Positions 16,967 to 26,900 of a stretch of 64,000 nt of DNA are shown piece after piece. The first letter of the stretch is position 1. Each line of letters starts with the position of its first letter. The notes under the pieces were generated by a model that worked only from the letters and a program-made list of their open reading frames with translations, searched no databases and was not told the DNA's origin. This DNA is from Hymenobacter actinosclerus (GTDB lineage Bacteria; Bacteroidota; Bacteroidia; Cytophagales; Hymenobacteraceae): the NCBI RefSeq assembly GCF_900111515.1, contig NZ_FOHS01000001.1, positions 1,061,419 to 1,125,418 on the forward strand, in the 5' to 3' direction. The position numbers and the translations under genes were made by a program.

Positions 16967-17911
16967 ATGAAAAATTTTACCTCCTTCGCCGATGCGGGCG
17001 ACTATCACGCCCTGCTCAAGCAGGCGCTCGAAATCAAGGCCAACCCCTATGGCTACCAGCATATTGGGCGTAACAAAACCGTCGGGCTGATTTTCTTCAA
17101 CCCCAGCCTGCGCACCCGGCTTAGCTCGGTGAAGGCGGCCTACAACCTGGGCGCGCAGGCCTGGGTGCTCAATGCCGGCACCGATTCCTGGACCCTGGAA
17201 ATGGCCGACGGCGCGGTAATGAACGGCTCCAGCCAGGAGCACATCAAGGATGCCATTGCCGTCATGAGCCAGTACTGCGACGTGCTGGGCGTGCGCACCT
17301 TCCCCACGCTGACGGACCGCGAGGCCGATTATGGCGAAGTGTTTTTCAGCAAGATTATGACCTACGCCACCGTGCCCGTCATCAGCCTCGAAAGCGCCAC
17401 ACTGCACCCGCTGCAAAGCTTCGCCGACCTGATTACGGTAGCCGAAACCAAGCGCACCGAGCGCGTAAAAGTGGTGCTCACCTGGGCCCCGCACGTGCGG
17501 GCGCTGCCCCAGTGCGTGCCCAACTCGTTCTGCGACTGGTTTTCGGAAGTTGATTGGGTGGACCTCGTTATCACCCATCCCGAAGGCTACGAACTGGACC
17601 CCAAATTTACCCGCGGCGCCCGCATCGAGTACGACCAGCGCAAGGCCCTCGAAGGCGCCGACTACGTGCAGGCCAAGAACTGGAGCAGCTACTACGACTA
17701 CGGCCAGGTGCTCAGCACCGACCCGGGCTGGATGCTCACGCCCGCGCACATGGCCCTAACCAACGACGCCCGGTTCCTGCATTGCCTGCCCGTGCGCCGC
17801 AACGTGGAAGTGTCGGACGCCGTGCTCGACTCGCCCAACTCGCTTATCATCCAGGAAGCCGGCAATCGTACGATTTCCATGCAAACCGTGCTGCACGAGC
17901 TGCTGAAGTAG
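16967..17911 (+). CDS. argF': N-acetyl/N-succinylornithine carbamoyltransferase (ArgF')
   Basis: A 314-residue transcarbamylase. The carbamoyl-phosphate loop FFNPSLRTRLS (residues 43-53), HPLQSFADL, the proline-rich loop TWAPHVRALPQ, and HCLPVRRN match the Bacteroides N-succinylornithine enzyme rather than ordinary OTCase. The residue that separates the acetyl- from the succinyl-specific enzyme (Glu92 in Xanthomonas, Pro90 in Bacteroides fragilis) is Gln90 here (NGSSQEHI), so the acyl group cannot be assigned. It ends the right-running arginine group; a 281-base gap with the GxxExxY remnant separates it from argD. Confidence 0.93.
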   Translation: MKNFTSFADAGDYHALLKQALEIKANPYGYQHIGRNKTVGLIFFNPSLRTRLSSVKAAYNLGAQAWVLNAGTDSWTLEMADGAVMNGSSQEHIKDAIAVMSQYCDVLGVRTFPTLTDREADYGEVFFSKIMTYATVPVISLESATLHPLQSFADLITVAETKRTERVKVVLTWAPHVRALPQCVPNSFCDWFSEVDWVDLVITHPEGYELDPKFTRGARIEYDQRKALEGADYVQAKNWSSYYDYGQVLSTDPGWMLTPAHMALTNDARFLHCLPVRRNVEVSDAVLDSPNSLIIQEAGNRTISMQTVLHELLK

Positions 17912-18022
17912 CGTGCATAATTCGGGTAAAATACAACGGTAGGCCGGGCATCTCGTTGAAGTCCTGAATTCGAAATAGCTGGTCAGTTATTTCGCAATCT
18001 TCACGCTAATTCCTTCCTGCTC

Positions 18023-18325
18023 ATGAAAAAGTTATTTGTTCTCGCTGCTGTATTCGTATTGGGTGCTACTGCCGCTAACGCACAAACCACCAACACCACG
18101 ACGACCACAACCACGCCGCCCCAGCAAAGCACGACTACGCAGACGGATCCTGCTACGGGCACCATCAATTCTACCACGACTACGACTCCCGCTGCCACGA
18201 CCACCGTGGAAACGAAGTCGGATGCCAACGTAATGTCTTCAACCGATGCCGATAAAATGCCGGCTGATGTGAAGGTGAAAGACAAGAAGAATAAGACCAA
18301 AAAGAAGATGAAAGCCAACGACTAA
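18023..18325 (+). CDS. Small secreted Thr-rich protein with basic tail
   Basis: A 100-residue protein. Residues 1-20 form a signal peptide (MKKLFVLAAVFVLGATAANA, cleavage before QTT). A Thr/Pro low-complexity stretch (residues 22-70) follows, and the C-terminus is Lys-rich (KVKDKKNKTKKKMK). No domain is recognised. It is followed by a terminator, so it is a single-gene unit. Confidence 0.75.
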   Translation: MKKLFVLAAVFVLGATAANAQTTNTTTTTTTPPQQSTTTQTDPATGTINSTTTTTPAATTTVETKSDANVMSSTDADKMPADVKVKDKKNKTKKKMKAND

Positions 18326-18356
18326 TGGCGCAACGTGCGGACCACCGCATGCTATA

Positions 18357-18399
18357 AAGAAAGCCTGATTGCCCTAGCGGTAGTCAGGCTTTCTTTTTT
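18357..18399 (+). terminator. Terminator after the Thr-rich protein gene
   Basis: AAGAAAGCCTGA pairs with TCAGGCTTTCTT around a loop and is followed by a T-run. Confidence 0.85.
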
Positions 18400-18691
18400 C
18401 GCTTCATTGAAGGTAAAGTGATGCGCGAATAATGCCGGGAGACGACCCTGCATATGTAGCAATGCCCTGTTTAATGCTGGCTTGACTCCCAGTTTACTAG
18501 CAGCAAGACCTCAAGCCAGCAGCCAGAAGCCGATGCCCTGCTGAAGCTGAAAGCCGCCTAAGTTACTTTCGCTTACTGCAAAACAAGCCAGCAGATTAAC
18601 TCGTAACGCCGGGTGGCTTCCCTACCCGTTGTAGGTCTGCACTAAAGAGCAAACAGCCGGCCGAAATGCCCTGGTGTCGGCTTTTTAGGCC

Positions 18692-18699
18692 TAGATTTG
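18692..18699 (+). promoter_or_regulatory. -7 element placed for a leaderless transcript
   Basis: TAGATTTG fits TAnnTTTG and ends five bases before the ATG at 18705. That would put the transcription start at the start codon. Confidence 0.4.
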
Positions 18700-18704
18700 C
18701 GGTA

Positions 18705-20510
18705 ATGCTCGTATTGCCTGCCCCCGCCCGCCCGCTTGTTCTGTTACTGATTGCCTGCCTGCTGACTGGTTTGCCGCTGGCCTCCTGGGCCCAGGAGGCC
18801 GGGGTGCCGCCAAAACGGGAGCTGCGGGGGGTGTGGATTGCGACAGTGGAAAACATCGACTGGCCCAGCAGCCGCAACCTGAGCCCCGAGCAGCAGCGCC
18901 GGGAGTACCGCCGCATCCTCGACGACCACCAGCGCACCGGCATCAACGCCGTGTTTGTGCAGGTGCGGCCCGCTTCGGATGCTTTTTACGCCAGCGAGCT
19001 GGAGCCCTGGAGCAAGTGGCTGACCGGCACCCAGGGCAAGGCCCCGGCGCCCTACTACGACCCGCTACCCTTCCTGATTGAGGAGGCCCACAACCGCGGC
19101 ATGGAGTTCCACGCCTGGTTCAACCCCTATCGGGCCACTATGGACACGCTCACGCGCCGGCTCGCGCCCAACCACCCGTTCCGGCAGCATCCGGAGTGGT
19201 TTCTGCGCTTCTCGGGCAAGCTGCTCTACAACCCCGGCCTGCCCGAAGTGCGCGCCTACATCAACCGCGTAATCATGGACGTGGTGCGCCGCTACGACAT
19301 CGACGGGGTGCATTTCGATGACTACTTCTACCCGTATCCGGAGGCCAGGCGCGTGATTGAGGACCAGGACGCCTACGCGCGCTTCAACCCCGACAACCTC
19401 AAGCTGGCCGACTGGCGGCGCCAGAACGTGAACCTGCTCATCCGCGACCTGCACGACTCGATTAGCAGCACCAAACGCTGGGTGAAGTTCGGCATCTCGC
19501 CCTTCGGCGTGTGGCGCAACCAGCGCACCGACCCCAACGGCTCCGATACCCGCGCCTTCGAGGGCTACGACGGCCTGTACGCCGACGCGCTGGAATGGAC
19601 CCGCCAGGGCTGGGTGGATTACGTGCTGCCGCAGCTATACTGGAGCACCGGCTTCGCGGTGGCCCGCTACCCCACGCTGGTGGAGTGGTGGGCCCGCAAC
19701 GCCAACGGCCGCCACGTGTACATCGGCCACGGGGCCTACCGCATGCTCGAAAACACTAAGGCCGATACCGTGTGGCGCAACCCCCGCGAGCTGCCCCGGC
19801 AGGTGCGCCTGAACCGCACGTTCCCTTCCGAGCTGCAGGGCAGCGTGTTCTTCAGCTCGAAGTCGCTCCTGGCCAACCCGCTGCGCACCACCGATTCGCT
19901 GCGCCAGCACGAGTTCCGCTACCCGGCCTTGCCGCCCGCCATGCCCTGGATTGACGCCGTGCCGCCGCTGCCCCCGGCCCGCCTGGCCCTCACGGCCAGC
20001 CCCGCCGCCAACGTGCTCACCTGGCAGCCCGCCCCGCCTGCCCCCGACGGCGACCGGGCTGCCTACTACGCCCTCTACCGCTTCACGCCCGAGCAAACCC
20101 CGCGCCCCGACGACCCGCGTAACCTGCTGGCCCTGGTGCGCCCGCGCCCCGGCACCGGCCTCGTTTTTGCCGATACCACCGCCCGCCCCGGCCAGGCCTA
20201 CGCCTATTACCTCACCGCCCTCGACCGTCTGCACAACGAAAGCCGCCCGGTGTGGGTGCGCACCACCGGCCGCGCCGCCGAAGTAGTGGTAGCCCAGGCC
20301 CCGCCCGAGCCAGCGCCCGCGCCGGCCCCGGAGCCAGTAGCTGCGCCTGCACCCCAGCCAGCCACGGTTCCATCCGGCGAAAACCCGCCGCCGCGCCCGC
20401 CCGTTGCGCGGCCCGCTCCAACTACTCCGGCGCCTACGAAAGTTAAAGTGAAAACCAAGACCCGCAAGCGCGGCGGCTTCTTCGAACGCATCTTCGGCGG
20501 CCGGCGGTAG
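18705..20510 (+). CDS. GHL10 family (PF02638) glycosyl hydrolase-like protein
   Basis: A 601-residue exported protein. A signal peptide (to LASWAQ, about residue 26) precedes the GHL10 domain: ELRGVWIATVENIDWPSS, INAVFVQVRPASDAFYASE, GMEFHAWFNPYRA, DGVHFDDYFYPYP, KFGISPFGVW. These (beta/alpha)8 proteins act on or bind glycans, probably peptidoglycan-related. A fibronectin-III-like segment (about 435-530) and a Pro/Ala-rich linker with a basic tail (KVKTKTRKRGG) follow. The ATG at 18705 is preferred over 18666 because it gives a clean signal peptide and sits next to a -7 element. Confidence 0.88.
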   Translation: MLVLPAPARPLVLLLIACLLTGLPLASWAQEAGVPPKRELRGVWIATVENIDWPSSRNLSPEQQRREYRRILDDHQRTGINAVFVQVRPASDAFYASELEPWSKWLTGTQGKAPAPYYDPLPFLIEEAHNRGMEFHAWFNPYRATMDTLTRRLAPNHPFRQHPEWFLRFSGKLLYNPGLPEVRAYINRVIMDVVRRYDIDGVHFDDYFYPYPEARRVIEDQDAYARFNPDNLKLADWRRQNVNLLIRDLHDSISSTKRWVKFGISPFGVWRNQRTDPNGSDTRAFEGYDGLYADALEWTRQGWVDYVLPQLYWSTGFAVARYPTLVEWWARNANGRHVYIGHGAYRMLENTKADTVWRNPRELPRQVRLNRTFPSELQGSVFFSSKSLLANPLRTTDSLRQHEFRYPALPPAMPWIDAVPPLPPARLALTASPAANVLTWQPAPPAPDGDRAAYYALYRFTPEQTPRPDDPRNLLALVRPRPGTGLVFADTTARPGQAYAYYLTALDRLHNESRPVWVRTTGRAAEVVVAQAPPEPAPAPAPEPVAAPAPQPATVPSGENPPPRPPVARPAPTTPAPTKVKVKTKTRKRGGFFERIFGGRR

Positions 20511-20521
20511 CTTCTTTGGGG

Positions 20522-20834
20522 AGCTGATAGCTGTTAGCCTTCGTTCAGGAAAATCGTCAGCCCGCATGAAAAAAAAGGGCGCCGCAATCAGCTGAGTGCG
20601 GCGCCCTTTTCGTTTTTTCAGCTAACAGCTAACAGCTAACAGCTAACAGCTAACAGCTAACAGCTAACAGCTAACAGCTAACTGACAGGTTAAGTTGGTG
20701 TATAGAACGTCATTCAGCGCGCAGCGAAGAATCTCGCGTGAAGTCGTTCAACGGCTGTTCGAGCGAGATTCTTCGCTCCACTCTGAATGACGGTCTGCCT
20801 ACCAATTTAGCTTGTCAATTCAGCTAACAGCTAA
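20522..20834. repeat. AGCTAAC heptamer repeats around a terminator and a REP-like palindrome
   Basis: Units AGCTGAT, AGCTGTT (20522-20535); nine uninterrupted CAGCTAA units (20619-20682); REP-like palindrome 20708-20792; two more CAGCTAA units (20821-20834) that abut the stop of the next, convergent gene. This fills the whole 325-base gap apart from the terminator. Confidence 0.9.
20571..20616 (+). terminator. Terminator after the GHL10 gene
   Basis: AAAGGGCGCCGCA pairs with TGCGGCGCCCTTT around ATCAGCTGAG. A-runs and T-runs on the two sides allow use in both directions. Confidence 0.85.
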
Positions 20835-20835
20835 C

Positions 20836-22128
20836 TTACAGGGTTTTCACAGCCAGCGTGACGGCTACATCGGTAGTTGAGGTGCGGTTTATGCCGGTGA
20901 CGGTGAAAATGGCGTACTGGTCGAGGCCGCGCAGGCGGGCGATGATGACGTCGCCGACGAGCACGTTATCTAGTTGGGCTACTTGGTTAGCGGCGGCCGT
21001 GGCCTGGTAGGCCTGGCGAATGCTGCTGAGCGTAGCGTTGGTGTAGGCCGCCGCGCCGCCGCTGGCTACGCGCACAAACCTGGTGGTGTTGAGGGCCTGC
21101 AGGCGCACGGCGTTGCCGGCCGTGCTGGTAATGGCTACGTCTTTGGCCGTTACGGGCTCCGCGGCAGCCACTGGCGCGAAGGTTGTCAGGTCGAAGGCGG
21201 CCAGGTCGCCGCCGGTGGTGCCGGTGTAGCTAAGCGTGGCAGTGCGGGCCGCCGCCAGGGGCGTAGCGGCTACGGGTGTAATAGCCGGCGCGGTAGCCGA
21301 GGCGGTGCGGAAGCTAGGGGCCAGCGGCGGGATGCGGTCCTGAAAGCGGCTCTTGGCCTCGAAGCGGTAAACGACCGACTGGCCCGCACTGCCCGCGGGC
21401 AGGGCCACATCCACGTTTACGGTGGTGGCGGCCCCGCTTTGGGTGCCGGCTACCGGCACGCGCTGGCGGGCAAAGCGCCGCTCGGCCGCCGTGCCCACCT
21501 TTACGTAGGTAATCAGGCTGTCGATATTGTTGTAGAGTGTGCCGGTGGCCGTGAGCGAGGTGGCCGCGTTGATGCCGCCCTCATTAAGCAGCACCGGAAA
21601 GCGCACCACGTCGCCGGGAGCCGGGGCGGCCCCCGCGGGCAGCGTGACGTTGCTGGAGGCTTTCAGGCTGATGGTAGGCGTGGCTTCGGCCAGCCGGAAG
21701 CTGAAGCTGCGGTCCTTGGTCTGGCCATTATCGCTCACCAGCACGGCATCCACCTTCACGTTGGCTTTGTTGGCACCGGCCGGAACCGTGTAGTTTACCA
21801 CCAGCGTATCGCTCTGGCGGATGCGCGAAAAGGCCGCCGCGTACGGAATGGTGCGTACCAGTGTCGAGTCGCGGCCGGGCTCCACTTTCTGGTACAGCCG
21901 GATTTCCTTCAGCGGGGCGCTCTGGGGGGCAAAGCGCAGCTCGAACTGCACCACCTCGCCGGGGGCGTATTTGCTGGCCGTGCCTAGGGCGTTGGCCGTG
22001 AAGGTGGGCAGCTGGGCCCCGACTTCGGAATAGTACGTATCCAGCTCCTTCTCGCAGCTGCTCAGCAGCAGCACCGCCGCCAGCGGCAGCAGCCGGGCCG
22101 GGCGGGAAAACAAGGATGTAGGGTTCAT
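20836..22128 (-). CDS. Lipoprotein of the SusC/SusD operon, function unknown
   Basis: A 430-residue lipoprotein (lipobox LLLSSC, Cys at about residue 25). The remainder is Ala/Thr-rich and looks like repeated immunoglobulin-type beta-sandwich modules (for example APGEVVQFELRF, VVNYTVPAG, PGDVVRFPVLLN). No named family is recognised. It follows susD by 86 bases in the same direction, the place of SusE/SusF-type surface glycan-binding lipoproteins, which is the likely role. Confidence 0.8.
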   Translation of the reverse strand: MNPTSLFSRPARLLPLAAVLLLSSCEKELDTYYSEVGAQLPTFTANALGTASKYAPGEVVQFELRFAPQSAPLKEIRLYQKVEPGRDSTLVRTIPYAAAFSRIRQSDTLVVNYTVPAGANKANVKVDAVLVSDNGQTKDRSFSFRLAEATPTISLKASSNVTLPAGAAPAPGDVVRFPVLLNEGGINAATSLTATGTLYNNIDSLITYVKVGTAAERRFARQRVPVAGTQSGAATTVNVDVALPAGSAGQSVVYRFEAKSRFQDRIPPLAPSFRTASATAPAITPVAATPLAAARTATLSYTGTTGGDLAAFDLTTFAPVAAAEPVTAKDVAITSTAGNAVRLQALNTTRFVRVASGGAAAYTNATLSSIRQAYQATAAANQVAQLDNVLVGDVIIARLRGLDQYAIFTVTGINRTSTTDVAVTLAVKTL

Positions 22129-22214
22129 ATCAGCAGGGAAAATAGCGGGGAGAAAATAGAGGAGGGCCGGTTATCCGGAAAAGCCCGGCCCGGGCGGTTA
22201 GCGGGCCGCAGGCC

Positions 22215-23804
22215 TTAGGGCCGGTCGAACCACAGCGGCTTACCGATGTAATCGTCGTTGGTGGTGGCGCCGGCTTCGGCGAACTGGCGGGCCACTTCCT
22301 CGGGGTTGTAGAGGGTTTCGGTGGCGCCCGGCAGCAGGCGGCGCGGGAAGCGCAGCTTGGGGTCGGGGTTGGCCGACAGAACCGGATTTACGCTGTTGCC
22401 GGTGGGGTACTGGAAGTTCACGTACACGTCGGAGCTGAAATCGTAGCGCCGCATATCGGTCCACGATTCGGGGTTGAGGAATAGGGCAATGTACTTCTGC
22501 TCCATGATGGCGCGGGGTACGGCGGGGTTGCTGGTCGAGGCCAGCTGCTCGGCCGTCTGGGCCACAGCGCTGCTGCTCAGGTAAGCCGTAATCTGGGCCG
22601 GCGTGATGACGGGGAACGTCACGGCTGGCGCGGCAAAGGTGCCACCTACCCCAATTTTGGCCATGTGCGCCCGGATGCCCTCCTTGTAGGCCGTCAGGGC
22701 CCGGGCCTTGTTTCCGGCCTTGAAGGCGGCTTCGGCCTCAATGAACTTGAGCTCGTGGTAGGTAATCACCTCGAAGTAGCCCAGGTCGCGGGCGTACCAG
22801 CTGGCGTAGAAATCGGTGATGGTGCTGCCCGGCGTGAGGTTGGTGCCGGCCGGCGTGCCTGCCCCGGGGGCCGCCCCGGTGCTGGTAGTGGGGGCCATAA
22901 TGCCGAAGCGGGGGTCGGTTACGCCCGGGAAGGTGGTGCCGTCGAGGTAATCGATGAAGTTGTTCGAGAACGTGGCCGTGCCGAAGTTGGCGCGCGTGGT
23001 GCCGAAGATGTTGGTGGTGTTCACCAACGGAGCCACGGCCGTCTGGAACTGCAGCTGGGCATCGTCGGCACTGCTTTTAAAGCCCTTATCAACCAGCGCC
23101 AGCACGGCGTTGGGGTCGTAGCTGGCCTTTTTGGTGAGGTGGTTGAGCTGCCGGGCCTTGAGCGAATAGGCCAGTTTAACCCACTTGTCGGTTATGCCCT
23201 TATACAGAATGTCGCCACTCTCGCTGGGTGAACTGCTGTAGAAAGCCCGCTTGTTTTCGCTTGCCGGCTTGCTCATCTCCACAATGCCCTCATCAAGCAG
23301 CTGGTTGATGGTGGCGTAGAGCTGCTCCTGCGAGTCGTACTTGGGCTTGAAGTTGGCCCCGCCCTGGTACGCTTCCGAGTAGGGCACGTCGCCCATCATG
23401 TCAGTGAGGTGGGCCAGAATCAGGGCCTGCATAATCTTGCCCGCGCCCACGTAGTACACCGAGCCCTCGGCCTCGGCCGCTTTTATCATAGGCGGAATGT
23501 TGCCGCCCGACTGAAAGTAGGAGTAGTTGAACGTGTTGGTGCTCTGGGCGTTGGTGAAGCGGTACTGGTCGTTGCCGCCGCTGTTCACGGTGCGGCTCAC
23601 AATGTACTGCTCGATGTAGGGCGTGCGCAGACTGGTGAACATCTGCGTTTGAATACCATTGCTGATGATGTTGGGCAGCAGGAAGTTGGGCGTAGTATCG
23701 GAGGGGTTATTGGGGTTGTCGTTCACGTCGAGGAAACTCTCGCACGAACTCAGTGCCCCGGCTCCACCCACGAGCAGCCCCAGAAACAAAAGATACTTTT
23801 TCAT
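22215..23804 (-). CDS. SusD/RagB family nutrient-binding lipoprotein
   Basis: A 529-residue outer-membrane lipoprotein with lipobox GALSSC (Cys at residue 20) followed by the SusD-typical ESFLDVNDNPNNPS. The middle is helical with TPR-like parts (VKLAYSLKARQLNHLT). The C-terminal half ends with the ITYHELKFIEAEAAFKAG and NPESWTDMRRYDF blocks. SusD proteins cap the SusC transporter and bind its ligand. It lies between susC and the operon's third lipoprotein. Confidence 0.94.
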   Translation of the reverse strand: MKKYLLFLGLLVGGAGALSSCESFLDVNDNPNNPSDTTPNFLLPNIISNGIQTQMFTSLRTPYIEQYIVSRTVNSGGNDQYRFTNAQSTNTFNYSYFQSGGNIPPMIKAAEAEGSVYYVGAGKIMQALILAHLTDMMGDVPYSEAYQGGANFKPKYDSQEQLYATINQLLDEGIVEMSKPASENKRAFYSSSPSESGDILYKGITDKWVKLAYSLKARQLNHLTKKASYDPNAVLALVDKGFKSSADDAQLQFQTAVAPLVNTTNIFGTTRANFGTATFSNNFIDYLDGTTFPGVTDPRFGIMAPTTSTGAAPGAGTPAGTNLTPGSTITDFYASWYARDLGYFEVITYHELKFIEAEAAFKAGNKARALTAYKEGIRAHMAKIGVGGTFAAPAVTFPVITPAQITAYLSSSAVAQTAEQLASTSNPAVPRAIMEQKYIALFLNPESWTDMRRYDFSSDVYVNFQYPTGNSVNPVLSANPDPKLRFPRRLLPGATETLYNPEEVARQFAEAGATTNDDYIGKPLWFDRP

Positions 23805-23822
23805 CGGTTAAATCAATTTTAA

Positions 23823-23914
23823 AGCTAATAGCTGATGGCTGGTAGCTTTCAGCTGCTGGCAGGGGCTTTTCCATAGAAAAGCTAATGGCTAACAGCTAAA
23901 AGCTAACAGCTTAA
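23823..23914. repeat. AGCTAAT/AGCTGAT heptamer repeats
   Basis: Six units at 23823-23864 and five at 23880-23914 (AGCTAAT, GGCTAAC, AGCTAAA, AGCTAAC, AGCTTAA), in one orientation. The last unit supplies the susC stop codon (minus-strand TAA at 23911-23913). Confidence 0.8.
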
Positions 23915-26900
23915 AAAGTGACGCGCAGGCCCATGTCCACGCCGCGGGTGGCGGGCACGTTGCCGTAGTCGAAGCCGTTGGAGCCGCCGCCGCGTACGCC
24001 CGAGCCGGCCGCGGCCGTTTCGGGGTCGGCGCCGCTGTACTTGGTCAGCAGCAATAGGTTGCGGCCGGTTACGTTCAGCTCCAGGCCCTTGATAACGCCG
24101 GTGCGCTCGAGCAGCGCGGCTGGCAGCGCGTAGCTGAGCGTGGCGTAGCGCAGGCGCGTCCAGGAGGCATCTTCAATGAAGGGCGTACCTACGGCGCCCA
24201 GAATGTTCTGGTAGTAGCCCTGGGTTAGCTCGGCGGGGCGGGTGTTGGGCGAGTAACTGCCGTCGGCGTTGGTTACTACGCCATCAAACACCACTTCCTT
24301 GTAGCGCTCGGCCGTGCGGGGGCTGGTGCCGGTGCCGGTGCTGTACAGGTCGTTGCCATTCACCACTTTGCCACCCACCCGGAAATCAAGCAGGAAACTC
24401 AGGCCCAGGCCCTTGTAGCTGAACGTGTTGGTGAACTGGGTAGTGAAGCGCGGCGCCCGGTTGCCCACGTAGGTAAAGGTGGTGCCCGGAATGGGGTAGC
24501 CGGTAGTGGGGTTGATGAGCAGCTTCCCGTAATCGGGGCTGCTGGGGTTGCTTACGCGCTGGAAGTCGTAGGCCGCAATGCCCGTAATCGGGCGCCCCAA
24601 AAAGGCGCCGCCCTGGTGCACATTGGTAATAAAGGCATCCGACTGGAACACCACCGTCAGCGGGAAAGGCAGCGACTCGGTTTTGTTGGTGTTGTGGTAG
24701 AAGTTGGCCAGAATATCCCAGTTGAAACCCGAGGCCGAGCGAATGGGCGAGCCGTTGAGCGTAATTTCCTGGCCTTCGTTGGTCACTACGCCGCCGTTGA
24801 TGTACTGCAGAATAAAGCCCGTGGCCTGGCTTACGCGCGGCGCAATGAGCTGGTCTTTGGTGCGCGAGAAGTAGTAGTTGAAATCGAGGCCCAGCCGGTT
24901 TTTAAGGAACTGCAGGTTGATGCCGGCCTCGTAGGAGCGGGTCTGCTCGGGCTTGAGGATGGGGTTGGAGCCGAAGAAGTCGTTGCGCGAGCCGCCCCCG
25001 ATGTAGGTGTTGGTCGTCAGCGGCGACTGTACCCGGTAGGGGCCCGTGTCGCGGCCCACCTGGGCTACCGAAGCCCGCAGCTTGCCGTAGTTGAGGATGT
25101 TGTTCTGCTCCAGGCCCAGCGTGCGGGTAAACTCGTAGCCCAGCGCCGCCGAGCCGTAGCCAAACCCTTTGCCGAAATTCTTGCCCTCATCGGGCCGCGG
25201 CAGCGTCGAGGAGCGGTCGTAACGGCCCTGCAATTCCACCGTCACCTGGTCGAGGAGGGTGGCGCTGAGTTGGGCAAAGTTGCCAATCAGCCGCCGCATG
25301 GCCACGCGTTGCAGCGCGCCCCGGTTCACGGTGTTGTTGATGCTGATAAAGTCCGGGTTCTGAAAAATCAGGCCCGTGTAGTCCACCGCCTCGTCGCGGC
25401 TGTGCTCGATGGTGTTGCCCAAAACCAGCGAGCCGCGCAGGTTTTCGCTGAACGTGTGCCGGAACGAGGCCAGGGTGGTGGCCGTAATCAGCCGGTTCAA
25501 ATCCACGGTTTCGGCAATGCCACCGTTCTGGTTGCCCACCTGCGAGGTGCCCACCGCCCGCACCGAAGTCGAGTGCGTGCTGGCCACGTCGGTGCCGATG
25601 TTGTGGCTGAGCGTGAGGAAGGGCAGCACCTTGAAGTTGAGCTGCGTGTTGCCCAGAAAGCGGTTGGTGCGGTCGGTTTGGGGGTTAAAACGGGCCGACC
25701 AGTAGGGGTTGTCGGCGTCGACGTCGGTGCCGTTGTTGGGCGGTAGCAGGCGGCGGCGGGTGCCATCGGCATTCAGGTAGTTGCGGGCGTCGTCGTTGCC
25801 GGGCCAGTTAAGCAAGCTCAGCAGAAAGCCGCCCGACGAGCCGTACAGGCCCGGCCCCTGCAGGGTGCGCCGCCCGCCCGAGTTCAGGTACTGGGCCGAG
25901 GCCGAAACATCAAACTTGGGCGAAAGCTGGGCCGTGCCCGACAGACGCACCGTGGTTTTGTCGTACTTGTTTTCGGGCGTCACGCCGCTCTGATCGAGCC
26001 GCGAGGCCGACACGAAAAACGTGGCCTTCTCGGTGCCGCCCGACATATTCAGGAAGTTCTGGAAGGCGTAGCCCTTCTCGAAGAAGTTCTCCACGTTGTC
26101 GTAGCGCGGCTGGCCCGGCGTAAAGCGCGGCCCCCACGAGTTGCGGGTGGTGGCGTCGAACACGCCGCCCGAACCCTGCTGGTACTGGTCCTGGATTTTG
26201 GGCAGCCGGTTCACCTCATCCACCGAAAACTGCGTGCGGTAGTTGATGGTGGTGCGGCCGGCGGTGCCTTTTTTGGTGGTGATAACTACCGCGCCGTTAG
26301 CGGCCCGCAGGCCGTAGAGGGCCGCGGCGGCCGGGCCTTTCAGCACTGTCATGCTGGCAATGTCTTCGGGGTTGAGGTCGCCGGCGCGGTTGGGCGTGCC
26401 CACCGAGCGGCCCAGCAGGCCGTTGAACTGCGAGCCCCCGCCCGGCGCCGTGCTCTCCTGAAACGACGAGTTGTCCATAATCATCCCGTCGATGATGAAC
26501 AGTGGCTGGTTGTCGCCGTCGAGCGAGGTGCCGCCCCGGATGACGATGGCCGTGCCCTCGCCCGGCGAGCCGCCCGAGGACGTGATGTTGACGCCCGCCA
26601 CCTTGCCCTGCAGCGCATTCACGATGTTGGTCTGGCGCGAGTCGATGATGTCCTTGGCCTTCACCTCCTGCACCGCCGTCACGATGTCGCGCCGGTCCTG
26701 GGCAATGTTGTAGCCGGTAATCACCACATCGTTGAGGGCCGTGGTGTTTTCCTTGAGGGCAATGCTGATGGGGCCGTCGCCGGCCTCCACGGCCCGCTCC
26801 TGGGTGGTGTAGCCGATAAAGCTGAACGAGAGCGTGCTGCCCGCCGGGGCTGCCACCGAGAAGCGCCCTTCGGCGTCGGTAGTGGCGCCAACGGTGGTGC

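Larger units (their letters stand above)
18326..18704. other. 379-base gap: terminator plus promoter elements
   Basis: After the terminator at 18357 nothing is recognised up to about 18500. The stretch 18505-18560 reads as a short open frame ending KTSSQQPEADALLKLKAA; this may be the tail of a lost gene. Two -7-like elements follow, TACTTTCG (18564-18571) and TAGATTTG (18692-18699). Confidence 0.4.

Noticed and set aside
11655..17924. GCATAATTCG present in the arginine control region (11655-11664, minus) and just after the transcarbamylase stop (17915-17924)
   Set aside because: A shared 10-mer could be chance, and the symmetry of an ArgR box is lacking.
20619..20682. CRISPR-like array
   Set aside because: The units are 7 bases and contiguous with no spacers, and no cas gene is near.
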